Shown here in pieces: positions 33,982 through 43,126 of a DNA stretch of 64,000 nt. Below the pieces are notes generated by a model. The model saw nothing but the letters and a program-made list of their open reading frames with translations, ran no database searches and was not told the DNA's origin. The stretch is from assembly GCF_001662485.1 (NCBI RefSeq), contig NZ_JMTM01000060.1, positions 1-64,000 of the forward strand, read 5' to 3'. This DNA is from Flavobacterium succinicans (lineage in GTDB: Bacteria; Bacteroidota; Bacteroidia; Flavobacteriales; Flavobacteriaceae). Within the stretch, counting starts at the first letter, position 1, and the number at the start of each line of letters is the position of its first letter. Both the position numbers and the translations under genes were made by a program.

Positions 33982-34743
33982 CTATAAAAAAGCATTCCAC
34001 AAGAACATATTTTTTTGTCTTTTGTTTTCTTCTTTATCCTCACCATAGGTAAACCAATCTTTTGTTTTTTCTTCCATCAACGATTTTAAACCCTTTATGT
34101 CATATGTTTTTTTGGCTACAATAGGCTTTATAATGGTAGTATCTTTAACTGAAACATCTACTTTAGTAGCTACATAAGAAGTATATAATCGTGGAATAGT
34201 AAGCCCCAAAATCATACCTGGCAAACCACTTATTGAAACTGGACCACCAGAAATCGTAATTTCATCAGTGTAAAAAGCAAATACATAGACGTCATCAAAT
34301 ATTTTACCAACCGCTTTTCTGCAATTATACCCCGCAATTTCTCTGTTTTCATTGGTAATCTTCCATTCTATTTTTGGAATACTATCAGTTACAACAAAAT
34401 TAGTTCCTATAATTTGCTTTTGCATATTGAATATTCCTAAATTAAAATCAAAATACCAGCTGTTTTCTTCATCTGAATCTTTAAGGTATTTTGGAATTCT
34501 TGTTTTTGGACTCCATCTATCAAATTTAAATACGCTTTTATTATCGGCAAAAGTGTAGTTGAAATAAGAAATTTTAAGGTCCGAAAGATTGTCCTTCATC
34601 ATCTCATCCCAGCTATCGTTGCTCATCGTCTTTTTTAGATTGGTATTTACTTCGTATTCAATTACAGCTTTATCTACAAATTGCTGAGCAGTTGATGTTA
34701 TTGTAAAAAAGAGTGCCGTTATAAAAAAAAGTATTGTTTTCAT
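33982..34743 (-). CDS. GLPGLI family protein
   Basis: The 253-residue protein has a signal peptide (ending ITSTAQ) and the family motif SGLPGMILGL near residue 178, preceded by the AGYNCRKAVGKI block. GLPGLI proteins are secreted or periplasmic Bacteroidota proteins of unknown role, often next to TonB-receptor-like barrels; here such a barrel gene lies upstream, 83 bases away. A joint role in uptake or stress export is inferred only from this linkage. Confidence 0.88.
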   Translation of the reverse strand: MKTILFFITALFFTITSTAQQFVDKAVIEYEVNTNLKKTMSNDSWDEMMKDNLSDLKISYFNYTFADNKSVFKFDRWSPKTRIPKYLKDSDEENSWYFDFNLGIFNMQKQIIGTNFVVTDSIPKIEWKITNENREIAGYNCRKAVGKIFDDVYVFAFYTDEITISGGPVSISGLPGMILGLTIPRLYTSYVATKVDVSVKDTTIIKPIVAKKTYDIKGLKSLMEEKTKDWFTYGEDKEENKRQKNMFLWNAFL

Positions 34744-34826
34744 TGTTTTTAAGTTGTGAGTTAAGATTACACATGATAAAATTTTTATTAAAATTTCTGT
34801 TTATTATAACCTAATTAGCCTTTAAT

Positions 34827-37610
34827 CTATCTTTTTTCTGTTTCACCTTTATTTTTAAAATTCCAAGTAAAACCTATCATAGCATATCTTTTTAGCCTAT
34901 CGTTTTGTTCCTGACTAATCGTGTTTCCAAAAACATTTCTTTGTATGCCTATGTTTTGATTCAAAATATCACGTACCATAAAATAGGCCGTAAATTCGTC
35001 GTTTTTAAAAGTACGTTGCAATCTAGCATTCCACAATTGATTCGTTAGATTGTCTTGAAAATCAACCGTCTTTTGTCTTGTATTTAAACTATAATCTGTA
35101 GATAGTTTCCATTTTTCTGCAAAATAAACCCCAATATCTAAGTCCAAAGTATTGGTATTAAACGATTTAATTTCACTGTTTTGAGTAGTACTGTTGCGAT
35201 TATATGTAAACCTATTACTTAAATTTATATCATATTTCTTTTGTTTGGACTTACTTAAATAAACCGACAGACCAGTGTTTAAATTCTCTGAACTTCCCAT
35301 TATATTGTTAATATTGAGTGCTGATTTAATGTAACCAAAAAATGGACTGAAATTAGCGTCTATATCTATTTTTTTGAATTTCAATCCGTATCCTAAATAA
35401 AAATTTCCTGAGAAATTTCCATTGGTATTAATAGGTTTAGAAATGGTTTTAGCCGATTCTGGGTCTATTAAACTACTGTAGATAATGGCATTAGTGGTTG
35501 TGTTAAAATAAATTCCTTGATAAAATTGAGTTTCCGTCAACATATCATAACTACTCTGAAATATTTCTATTCTATTTTTAAAAGATTGTTTTAAATCTGG
35601 ATTCCCTAAAGTTTGATTAAAAAAATCTTGATTATTTCTTAATGGTTGTAATTGATCTAGAGTAGGCTGAATGGTTGAACCATAATAATTAACCCTTAAG
35701 TTGCTATTACTTTTATACTTATAGGAGAAACTTGCCGATGGAAAAAAGTTAGTATAGCTACGTTTGTATTCTTTATTCATAGTTTTATCTAATAAATCAA
35801 AAGAAGTAAAACCAAAACCACTACCTATACTATAATTGATTTTTTTTGTATTGTAACTCAATTTTAAATTAGGCCTATGCGTAATTATTGCTTGGTCAAA
35901 TTCATTCGACAATGAAGCCACCAATTGATCGTACTGTCCTGTATTTGCTGAATAATCATAAGTAAAATAGTTGTTTTTTCCTTTATCAAAAGCAATTTGA
36001 TAAGCAAACTGAAGTGAAAATTGTTTAGCAATAGGTTCAGAATAACTAAAACTAGCTGAAAAGTTTTTAGTTGTTTTATCACCTATTTTATTTTGATCTA
36101 CTTCATTTTTTGTATCAAAAACACCATTGACATAACTCTCGTTAGAGGACTTTAAAAAATTATTCGAGTTGGTATTCATCATATTCCAACTACTATTTAC
36201 AGTAAAAGTACGACGCGGTTTAGTAAATTTATGTTTAAACAAAACACTAGCAGACAATGAAGTCTTATCTGAATTTATGGTAAAAGCTCGCTGCTGTTTA
36301 TTTTTTAATATTCCGCCATTTCCTGTTGTAGTTCCGTTAGTAAATTCATCACTTTCTGTATCATAAAAATTTGAGTTCGCTGTAATTTTCAAGGAGTTTA
36401 CTGAATCTAATTTTACATCATAAATAGCTTTGAGTTTAAAATTACTTCGATTTACATTTGTTACTGTCGACTCATCTACATTCAATTGCGTATCTCCAAC
36501 TTGTGTTTGAGAAAGTCTAGTATTATGGTTAGTATAAATTTGCTTATTATATTTTGGCGATACATTTAAGTTTTGTTTTTCATTCCACTTATTGGAGTAT
36601 TGTAATCCTGCATTGGTGTTCTTTATAAATCCATTTTGAGTATCCACGTATGGTTCACCATCGTTATTATCGCCTGCCCATTCATAATTTACATTTCCAT
36701 CATCATCCATATTCATACTGAAACTGTCATCGCGAGATCCAAATTTCTCGCTATCTTCCCAACCCAGTCCATCTTGACCTGTATTTCCGTTTAATAAAAA
36801 TGCAGATAGTTTTCTTTTGCCTTTAAAACTACTAAGCATAAGATTAGTATTGTTTCGGGAGTCAGCATCCGTAAATGGCTCATTGGCTCCGTCTATTTTA
36901 CCAAAATATCCTTTCTTCTTATCTTCTTTTAATTTTAAATTAATGGTTTTTTTGGTGTTACCATCATCTATTCCTGTAAATTCGGCTTGATCACTTTTTT
37001 TATCAAAAACTTGTACTTCTTTTACCGCATCAGCTCGTAAGTTTTTTACTGCCATACCTGGGTCATCTCCAAAAAATTCTTCACCATCTACCAAAACTTT
37101 TTGCACCGTTTCTCCCATAGCTTTTATGGTTCCATTTTTATCTACTTGTATACCAGGTAATTTTTTTAAAAGTTCTTCTACGTTTGCGTTTTCACTAACA
37201 ACAAAATCACTTGCTCTGTAACTGGTAGTATCCCCTTTAATTTTAATCGAACCTGTTTTGATAACCACTTCACGGAGCAATTCTATCTTGCTTTTCAAAG
37301 CAATTGTTTCCAATATATTTTCGTTTCCCTTAATAATTATAGGATCTATATAATCGGCATATTGATAATGTGAAGTCATCAGGATGTAGTTTCCTGCTTT
37401 TACATTATTAAAGTTAAAATCTCCCTTTTTATCGGAACGGGTAAACTTATATAAAATAGAATCTACGGGAGTCAATAAAGCAACAACTGAATTGTAAACG
37501 GGTATTTTTTCTTTTCCATCGGTTAGAGTACCCGAGAGATGTGCTTGTTGAGAAAAGACTGAAAATGAACATAAAAACAAAATTGTTATTAATCCTGTAA
37601 TTCTTTGCAT
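34827..37610 (-). CDS. outer-membrane beta-barrel protein with CarboxypepD_reg N-terminus (TonB-receptor-like)
   Basis: The 927-residue product has a signal peptide (to ~residue 20, SVFSQQ), a carboxypeptidase-regulatory-like domain (LSGTLTDGKEKIPVYNSVVA; residues 22-110), a plug-like segment with VEELLKKLPGIQVDKNGTI and VLVDGEEFFGDDP (about 140-185) and a long beta-barrel ending in IGFTWNFKN. It resembles the outer-membrane beta-barrel family related to TonB-dependent receptors. No separate TonB box is obvious. The substrate is unknown. It is paired with the GLPGLI gene. Confidence 0.87.
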   Translation of the reverse strand: MQRITGLITILFLCSFSVFSQQAHLSGTLTDGKEKIPVYNSVVALLTPVDSILYKFTRSDKKGDFNFNNVKAGNYILMTSHYQYADYIDPIIIKGNENILETIALKSKIELLREVVIKTGSIKIKGDTTSYRASDFVVSENANVEELLKKLPGIQVDKNGTIKAMGETVQKVLVDGEEFFGDDPGMAVKNLRADAVKEVQVFDKKSDQAEFTGIDDGNTKKTINLKLKEDKKKGYFGKIDGANEPFTDADSRNNTNLMLSSFKGKRKLSAFLLNGNTGQDGLGWEDSEKFGSRDDSFSMNMDDDGNVNYEWAGDNNDGEPYVDTQNGFIKNTNAGLQYSNKWNEKQNLNVSPKYNKQIYTNHNTRLSQTQVGDTQLNVDESTVTNVNRSNFKLKAIYDVKLDSVNSLKITANSNFYDTESDEFTNGTTTGNGGILKNKQQRAFTINSDKTSLSASVLFKHKFTKPRRTFTVNSSWNMMNTNSNNFLKSSNESYVNGVFDTKNEVDQNKIGDKTTKNFSASFSYSEPIAKQFSLQFAYQIAFDKGKNNYFTYDYSANTGQYDQLVASLSNEFDQAIITHRPNLKLSYNTKKINYSIGSGFGFTSFDLLDKTMNKEYKRSYTNFFPSASFSYKYKSNSNLRVNYYGSTIQPTLDQLQPLRNNQDFFNQTLGNPDLKQSFKNRIEIFQSSYDMLTETQFYQGIYFNTTTNAIIYSSLIDPESAKTISKPINTNGNFSGNFYLGYGLKFKKIDIDANFSPFFGYIKSALNINNIMGSSENLNTGLSVYLSKSKQKKYDINLSNRFTYNRNSTTQNSEIKSFNTNTLDLDIGVYFAEKWKLSTDYSLNTRQKTVDFQDNLTNQLWNARLQRTFKNDEFTAYFMVRDILNQNIGIQRNVFGNTISQEQNDRLKRYAMIGFTWNFKNKGETEKR

Positions 37611-37843
37611 AAATAGTTTCTGTTTAATTGTATTAAAATTTTAAGATGTAAAACCATCTCAAAAATTACTCTATTCGCTTAGATTTAACCCCTACTTGTA
37701 AGAGCAAACTCACAGCGAGCCAAAGTAGTATTTTTAACACGAATTAATTAAAAGCTAATAGTTAAAAAATTGATAAAATTATTCTTTCAATAAAACACAA
37801 AGGTAATATTAGGATTAACTAAGAATACAACTTAATTTATTGC

Positions 37844-38878
37844 TTATAACAATTTCAAAGCTTTTAAAATAGAATCAATAGTAATCGTTCGCATAGCGTC
37901 TTCGTAGCCTTCTACTTTTTTATTTCCATATACCGAAGTGGGTAACTTTGGGAACAAATTTCTATCAGCAACCAAGGCGTTTTCTAAAGGTTGATTAAAT
38001 GGTGCAAAACCAGCATAAGGATGGGTTGCTCCCCAAAGCGTAATGACTTTTACGCCCAACATCGCGGCAATATGTGCATTACCAGAATCCATAGACAACA
38101 TTACATCAAGGTTACTAATCAATTGTAGTTCTTGTCTAAAGGTAAGTTGCCCTGCAATGTTGATTACATTATCAAATGGTTTTGCCAAGGCATCCAATAG
38201 CTCCGTTTCTTGTTGCCCTCCACCAAAAAGCAAAATAGTTTGGTCTGGATTCAGTGCTAATTTGGCAATCACTTCCTGCATTAAATCCAAAGGATAGACC
38301 TTGGATTCATATTGTGCAAAAGGCGCTATTCCAATTAATTTTTGATTCGGATTACCAATGATTTTCAAGATCTCATCGGATAAAACTGCTTTTTCAGGAA
38401 AGATAGGATTGGATAAATCCAAAGTAAAACCCAGTGCTTCAAAAACTTGGCTATGTCTTTGAAACTTAGTCGGCAGGGGTATAAATACCTTATTTTCAGG
38501 ACGCGTTAGGGCTTTTTTTCCGGCTCTGCCTTTGTCTACGGCTACCACTTGTTTTCCAAATAACTTAAAAAGGGTTCGCACAACCTGAGAACGAAGCACA
38601 TTGTGTAGATCCACAAAAGCATCTATTTTGAGTGAATGCAACTCACGAAAAAGGCGTACAAGTCCCAAAAATCCTTTGTGTTTTACTTTTTCGTCAAACG
38701 CAAAAAAAGTAAGATTTGGAATTCCGTCAAAAAAAGGTTGAAAAAAAGGTCGAGAGACCATCGTGATTTTTACCTTGGGATATTGCTGAGTAAAGGCGCG
38801 AATAACAGGAACGGTCATCGCTACATCTCCCATAGCCGAAAGTCGGATAATTGCGATATGTTGAATTTTCTTTGACAA
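37844..38878 (-). CDS. glycosyltransferase family 9 (heptosyltransferase-like)
   Basis: The 344-residue GT-B enzyme starts HIAIIRLSAMGDVAMTVPVI and has the C-terminal GT9 motif LDVMLSMDSGNAHIAAMLGVKVITLWGATHP (split). Family members add heptose or related sugars to lipid A-core. It lies downstream of a DUF4254 gene, a pairing I associate with Bacteroidota. An inverted-repeat element separates the two genes. Confidence 0.9.
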   Translation of the reverse strand: MSKKIQHIAIIRLSAMGDVAMTVPVIRAFTQQYPKVKITMVSRPFFQPFFDGIPNLTFFAFDEKVKHKGFLGLVRLFRELHSLKIDAFVDLHNVLRSQVVRTLFKLFGKQVVAVDKGRAGKKALTRPENKVFIPLPTKFQRHSQVFEALGFTLDLSNPIFPEKAVLSDEILKIIGNPNQKLIGIAPFAQYESKVYPLDLMQEVIAKLALNPDQTILLFGGGQQETELLDALAKPFDNVINIAGQLTFRQELQLISNLDVMLSMDSGNAHIAAMLGVKVITLWGATHPYAGFAPFNQPLENALVADRNLFPKLPTSVYGNKKVEGYEDAMRTITIDSILKALKLL

Positions 38879-38892
38879 GAGAACTACGGCAT

Positions 38893-38963
38893 TAAAAAAC
38901 CATTAAGAAATTAAGTTCATAAAGCCTTGCTAAATTTTCTTAATTCCTTAATGGTTCAATTAT
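38893..38963. repeat. dispersed inverted-repeat element with AACCATTAAG/CTTAATGGTT ends (copy 3)
   Basis: AACCATTAAGAAATTAAG (38898-38915) pairs with CTTAATTCCTTAATGGTT around TTCATAAAG-containing sequence. The TTCATAAAG word recurs at the same place in copy 2. It starts within seven bases of the stop of the gene ending at 38970. Confidence 0.75.
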
Positions 38964-38969
38964 TTTGTT

Positions 38970-39575
38970 TTATTTCTTATTTTGATATAACACCGGATTC
39001 AATTCATCGTCATTGTACATTTTCATTTGTTTGTACACTTTCATGAATTTGTCACCGTTTTCGATATCTTGCAACAAATCGTCGATGGCTGTAGACAAAT
39101 CTGTTCTTTGTTCTAAAAGGATATTTAACTTGGTTTGACAATTGTCTCTGTGTTCCTGAGAAGCTTCAGCCCGAGTAGCTTCTTCGTTCATATGATAAAT
39201 TTTCAACGCCAAAATTGATAAACGGTCAAATGCCCAAGCCGGACTTTCAGAATTGATTTTTGCTGAATCTTTTACCGCTACACCGCTGTATTTTTGAAGA
39301 AAATAGCTATCAATGTATTCTACCATATCGGTACGTTCTTGATTCGATGCATCGATTTTTCTTTTCAAGGTCAAAGCTGCTACTGGATCGATATTCGGAT
39401 CACGGATGATGTCTTCATAATGCCATTGCACAGTGTCAATCCAGTTTTTCAAGTACAATAAATGTTCGAACTTTTCTTTTGGAAAAGGGTTATTTATTGG
39501 TTGATCAACGCTATCAAATTGATGATAATCTTTGATGCTTTGCTCGAATACAGCATACGCTAATTTTGAAAACAT
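38970..39575 (-). CDS. DUF4254 protein
   Basis: The 201-residue protein is soluble and helical, with ILHWKNWIDTVQWHYEDIIRDP-like family sequence (here LYLKNWIDTVQWHYEDIIRD near residue 45). DUF4254 proteins are usually encoded beside GT9 glycosyltransferases in Bacteroidota, as here; their function is not established. A good -7 box lies upstream at 39596-39603. No signal peptide or catalytic motif is seen. Confidence 0.87.
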   Translation of the reverse strand: MFSKLAYAVFEQSIKDYHQFDSVDQPINNPFPKEKFEHLLYLKNWIDTVQWHYEDIIRDPNIDPVAALTLKRKIDASNQERTDMVEYIDSYFLQKYSGVAVKDSAKINSESPAWAFDRLSILALKIYHMNEEATRAEASQEHRDNCQTKLNILLEQRTDLSTAIDDLLQDIENGDKFMKVYKQMKMYNDDELNPVLYQNKK

Positions 39576-39595
39576 ATTTTAATAATTTAAAAAGA

Positions 39596-39603
39596 CAAAG
39601 ATA
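39596..39603 (-). promoter_or_regulatory. -7 box TATCTTTG for the DUF4254 gene
   Basis: TATCTTTG on the minus strand (39603-39596) lies 20 bases before the ATG at 39575. A -33 TTG is not clear. Confidence 0.5.
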
Positions 39604-39663
39604 CTTTTTATACTTTTATAGCATTGAAAATTCTACAAAAATTAAATTTCAAATTCGCTTATC

Positions 39664-40317
39664 ATGCAAATCCATAATTTATCGGAATCCAATAGTGTTT
39701 TAAATCATTTTTTAGCACAAATTCGCGATGTTTCCATTCAAAATGACAGCCTTCGTTTTCGCAGAAATATTGAACGTATTGGTGAAATTATGGCTTATGA
39801 ATTAAGCAAAGTAGTCTCCTATGAAGACGTTAGCATTTCAACTCCTTTGGGAACAAAAGCTACTACAAAAATCAAAGATCCACTAGTTATTTGCTCCATA
39901 CTTCGAGCTGGATTAACCTTACATCACGGTTTTTTGAACTACTTTGATGCTGCCGAAAACGGTTTTATTTCTGCGTATCGTCATCATCCTAATAATGATG
40001 ATTACTTTGATATTTTGGTCGAATACAAAGCCGTAGCCGATATTGAGGGTAAAAACGTACTTCTTGTAGATCCGATGCTTGCCACTGGACAATCCATTGT
40101 TGCGGTTTACAAAAAATTGGTTGAGAAGAAAACACCGGCCGCGCTTCACATTGCGGTGGTTATTGCTGCGCCAGAAGGAATTGCTTACTTAAAAGAACAT
40201 TTGCCAAGCTCTTGTCATTTATGGGTTGGAGCAATCGACGATAAGCTGAATGAGAAAAGTTATATCGTTCCTGGACTAGGAGATGCGGGCGATTTGGCGT
40301 ATGGTACTAAATTATAG
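39664..40317 (+). CDS. upp: uracil phosphoribosyltransferase
   Basis: The 217-residue enzyme has the PRPP-binding loop in VLLVDPMLATGQSIV (residues ~136-150), the ICSILRAGLTLHHGF block and the C-terminal uracil-binding GLGDAGDLAYGT. It converts uracil and PRPP to UMP in pyrimidine salvage. Its 3' end overlaps the convergent membrane-protein gene by six bases. Confidence 0.95.
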   Translation: MQIHNLSESNSVLNHFLAQIRDVSIQNDSLRFRRNIERIGEIMAYELSKVVSYEDVSISTPLGTKATTKIKDPLVICSILRAGLTLHHGFLNYFDAAENGFISAYRHHPNNDDYFDILVEYKAVADIEGKNVLLVDPMLATGQSIVAVYKKLVEKKTPAALHIAVVIAAPEGIAYLKEHLPSSCHLWVGAIDDKLNEKSYIVPGLGDAGDLAYGTKL

Positions 40318-41241
40318 TTGTGTGAAAAAAGTGAACAAACTACAAACAATCAGTACGCCCAAAATTAATTCTTGTTTTAATTGCTGTTGAAATACTTCTA
40401 AAGCATTAGTTCCCATAATAGCCAAAGGGGCAAACGCAAAAAGCAATAGATCGTTGTTTTTATCAGGAGAAATAAAAAAGACAGTCATCGCAATTACAAA
40501 AAAAGCAATCAGTTTTTTATAAGAACTAAGCAGTACTTGTGGTTTGCTAGAATAAGATAATAGCATAACAATTACCATGAAAAGCGCTACAGTCATAAAG
40601 ATTGCAAAAGCCCAGTTTTGATAGTTGTTGTTAAAATAGGTCAATGTTACATCAATATACAATTTATTTAACCAAAACTCTTGGACAGTAACCGCTTGAA
40701 AGGTAGCATAAACCATAAAACCAATCACTACAACCATCAAGGCAATAAAGGGTAAAACCCAGTTTCGGTAGTCATTAGAAACATGAAAAAGCACCGAAAT
40801 AAAGACCAAAGCCATAAACAAAATGCACCAAGGTTGTAACATTGAAGCTAACAAAATCCATAAGGAAGCATCAAATATTTTCTCCTTGGAAGCTTTTAAA
40901 GATTGCAAAGAAAGTAATCGTCGCAACGCCAAAAGCAAGAACAAATTAACCACAACAATTTTTAAATTATCAAATATCGAAGGAAAAAAAAGGACGTATA
41001 AAAAGAAAAAGAAAACCGTGTAAGTACTGTCCTTGCTGAGTCCGTTTTTTTTACATATAAAATTGGTAATAAAAAGCGTCCCTACCAAAAGCAGAAAAAT
41101 AAACACCTTTTGTGTTATCAACAACACAGATTTGAACCATGCTAAATCTTGAAATTGATACAATAAAAAGAAAAACAACATTAAAATTACTACTAACGAA
41201 TAATTTAATGGTGTAGATTTTTTAAAAACACTTGTAATCAT
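40312..41241 (-). CDS. multi-pass membrane protein (DUF6427-like)
   Basis: The 309-residue product has about nine hydrophobic helices spread over its length and a short soluble N-terminus. It has no transport or enzyme motif I recognise. I believe Flavobacteriaceae homologues adjacent to upp are called DUF6427. It is convergent with upp (six-base overlap) and divergent from the small DUF6341-like gene. Confidence 0.75.
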   Translation of the reverse strand: MITSVFKKSTPLNYSLVVILMLFFFLLYQFQDLAWFKSVLLITQKVFIFLLLVGTLFITNFICKKNGLSKDSTYTVFFFFLYVLFFPSIFDNLKIVVVNLFLLLALRRLLSLQSLKASKEKIFDASLWILLASMLQPWCILFMALVFISVLFHVSNDYRNWVLPFIALMVVVIGFMVYATFQAVTVQEFWLNKLYIDVTLTYFNNNYQNWAFAIFMTVALFMVIVMLLSYSSKPQVLLSSYKKLIAFFVIAMTVFFISPDKNNDLLLFAFAPLAIMGTNALEVFQQQLKQELILGVLIVCSLFTFFTQL

Positions 41242-41261
41242 AAGGATATTTTATACTTTTG
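41232..41261 (+). promoter_or_regulatory. consensus promoter for the DUF6341-like gene
   Basis: TTG (41232-41234), a 19-base spacer and TACTTTTG (41254-41261) form an exact -33/-7 pair on the plus strand. Initiation near 41266 leaves a leader of about 120 bases before the ATG at 41389. Confidence 0.6.
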
Positions 41262-41388
41262 TGACTGTAAATATAATACTTGTTTAAAAAGGAATTGCGC
41301 AAGTGACTAAAGATTCTTCATTTTTTTGATTGCTTTTACTCTTTCGCTACTCTAAAAAAACACAACACATCCTTAATTTATATAAATT

Positions 41389-41619
41389 ATGAAAGCATTT
41401 TTCGAAGCAATTCAATTTTTATTTGTAGACATTTTATTCAAACCACTAGATTTGCTACGTGAATTTGAACTTATTTCTTGGTTTGGTGCCAATTTCATCA
41501 ACTGGGTTTTTATGATTATTTGCGCAGCTGCGATTGTATATTGGATTAAACAATTACAAATTTTTGACGAAGCAGGAACAGAAAACCAAGACACCACTGC
41601 ACATTCATTCTTAAAATAG
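41389..41619 (+). CDS. small single-helix membrane protein (DUF6341-like)
   Basis: The 76-residue product has an amphipathic N-terminus (FEAIQFLFVDILFKPLDLLR) and one transmembrane helix (about residues 40-56). It has a consensus promoter and its own terminator, indicating a genuine monocistronic gene. I recall similar proteins in Flavobacterium labelled DUF6341. Role unknown. Confidence 0.75.
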   Translation: MKAFFEAIQFLFVDILFKPLDLLREFELISWFGANFINWVFMIICAAAIVYWIKQLQIFDEAGTENQDTTAHSFLK

Positions 41620-41649
41620 TTTATTTCTATTTTGCGATTAAAATAAAAA

Positions 41650-41680
41650 AGCCCAGTAGTTTAAGAATAACTACTGGGCT
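41650..41680. terminator. bidirectional terminator between the DUF6341-like gene and purD
   Basis: AGCCCAGTAGT pairs perfectly with ACTACTGGGCT around TTAAGAATA; A-rich and T-rich flanks make it usable by both convergent genes. Confidence 0.9.
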
Positions 41681-41698
41681 ATATTTTGCAATTTATTT

Positions 41699-42973
41699 TT
41701 ATATCAAATCAAATCCGATGTCTTTACGGTAATTCATTTTCTCGAATTGAATTTTAGATACATTGTCGTAAGATTGCTGTAACGCTTCTTGAAAAGTAGC
41801 CCCGTAAGAAGTAATCGCCATTACGCGTCCACCATTTGTAACGACAGTTCCGTTGTCTAATTTGGTACCCGCATGAAAAACAATAGCGTTTTCTACGTTT
41901 TCTAATCCTGAAATTTCTTTTCCTTTCTCGAAATCTTCTGGATAACCTCCTGAAACTAGCATTACGGTAGTAGCGCTTCTTTCATCAACTTCTAAGTTAA
42001 AATCGGCAAGTTTTTCATTGGCTACAGCCAAAAACAACTCCACTAAATCTGATTTCAATCGAGGAATGACAACTTCGGTTTCTGGATCACCCATACGAAC
42101 GTTATATTCAATCACAATCGGTTCGTTATTCACGTTAATCAAACCAATAAACACAAAACCTTTGTACGGAATGCCATCTTTTTGTAGGCCAGCAATAGTA
42201 GGTTGTACAATACGCGTTTCAATTTTTTCCATCAAAACAGCATCTACATAAGGCACAGGAGAAACCGCTCCCATTCCGCCAGTGTTCAATCCCGTGTCGC
42301 CTTCACCAATTCGTTTGTAATCTTTGGCTGTAGGCAAAATTTTGTAACTTTTACCATCGGTTAGTACAAAACAGCTTAACTCAATTCCATCCAAAAATTC
42401 TTCAATCACTACTTTTGAACTCGCCGCACCAAATTTTTGGCCTACCAACATGTTGCGTAATTCTGTTTGGGCTTCGGCTAAATCCTGAATGATTAAAACC
42501 CCTTTTCCAGCAGCTAATCCATCGGCTTTAAGAACGTATGGCGGTTGAAGTGTCGCCAGAAATTCACATCCTTTTTCTACTGTTTCGGCTGTAAAACTAT
42601 CGTAAGCCGCAGTAGGAACTTGGTGTTTCATCATGAATTCTTTAGCAAATTCCTTGCTTCCTTCCAGTTGTGCTCCCAATTTTGAAGGACCAATAACAGG
42701 GATGTGCTTTAAATCGGCATCATTCAAAAAGAAATCATACACGCCTTTTACTAATGGATCTTCTGGTCCTACGACAACCATTTCTATGTTTTCTTTTATC
42801 ACCACGGCTTTGATGGCTTCAAAATCTGTAGCGCTAAAATCTAAATTGGTTGCTATAGTAGCGGTTCCTGCATTTCCAGGAGCTACAAACAGCGTGTCAC
42901 AAAGTGGACTTTGAGTCATTTTCCAAGCAAAAGCATGTTCTCTTCCGCCTGAACCTAATAGTAAAATATTCAT
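41699..42973 (-). CDS. purD: phosphoribosylamine-glycine ligase
   Basis: A 424-residue ATP-grasp enzyme starting [19 protein letters not shown], with the GlyRS-like GPEDPLVKG block, the ATP-grasp loop [13 protein letters not shown] and the [10 protein letters not shown] signature. The start at 42973 is chosen because the N-terminal Rossmann motif begins there; the frame extends 17 residues further up without similarity. It makes GAR in purine synthesis. TATTTTTG at 43029-43022 is a plausible -7 box. Confidence 0.96.
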   Translation of the reverse strand: MNILLLGSGGREHAFAWKMTQSPLCDTLFVAPGNAGTATIATNLDFSATDFEAIKAVVIKENIEMVVVGPEDPLVKGVYDFFLNDADLKHIPVIGPSKLGAQLEGSKEFAKEFMMKHQVPTAAYDSFTAETVEKGCEFLATLQPPYVLKADGLAAGKGVLIIQDLAEAQTELRNMLVGQKFGAASSKVVIEEFLDGIELSCFVLTDGKSYKILPTAKDYKRIGEGDTGLNTGGMGAVSPVPYVDAVLMEKIETRIVQPTIAGLQKDGIPYKGFVFIGLINVNNEPIVIEYNVRMGDPETEVVIPRLKSDLVELFLAVANEKLADFNLEVDERSATTVMLVSGGYPEDFEKGKEISGLENVENAIVFHAGTKLDNGTVVTNGGRVMAITSYGATFQEALQQSYDNVSKIQFEKMNYRKDIGFDLI

Positions 42974-43126
42974 GTTGTAGTGGTTTATTGTGTTGATTTT
43001 TCTCCTATTGAAGAAGTGGTGCAAAAATAATTGCTTTTGAACGTAAAAAATAATTTAATTGTAAAAAGTTCGTGTATATCTACCGATGCCCACTTAGATA
43101 GTTTATTTTTGATAAAATTTTATGCA

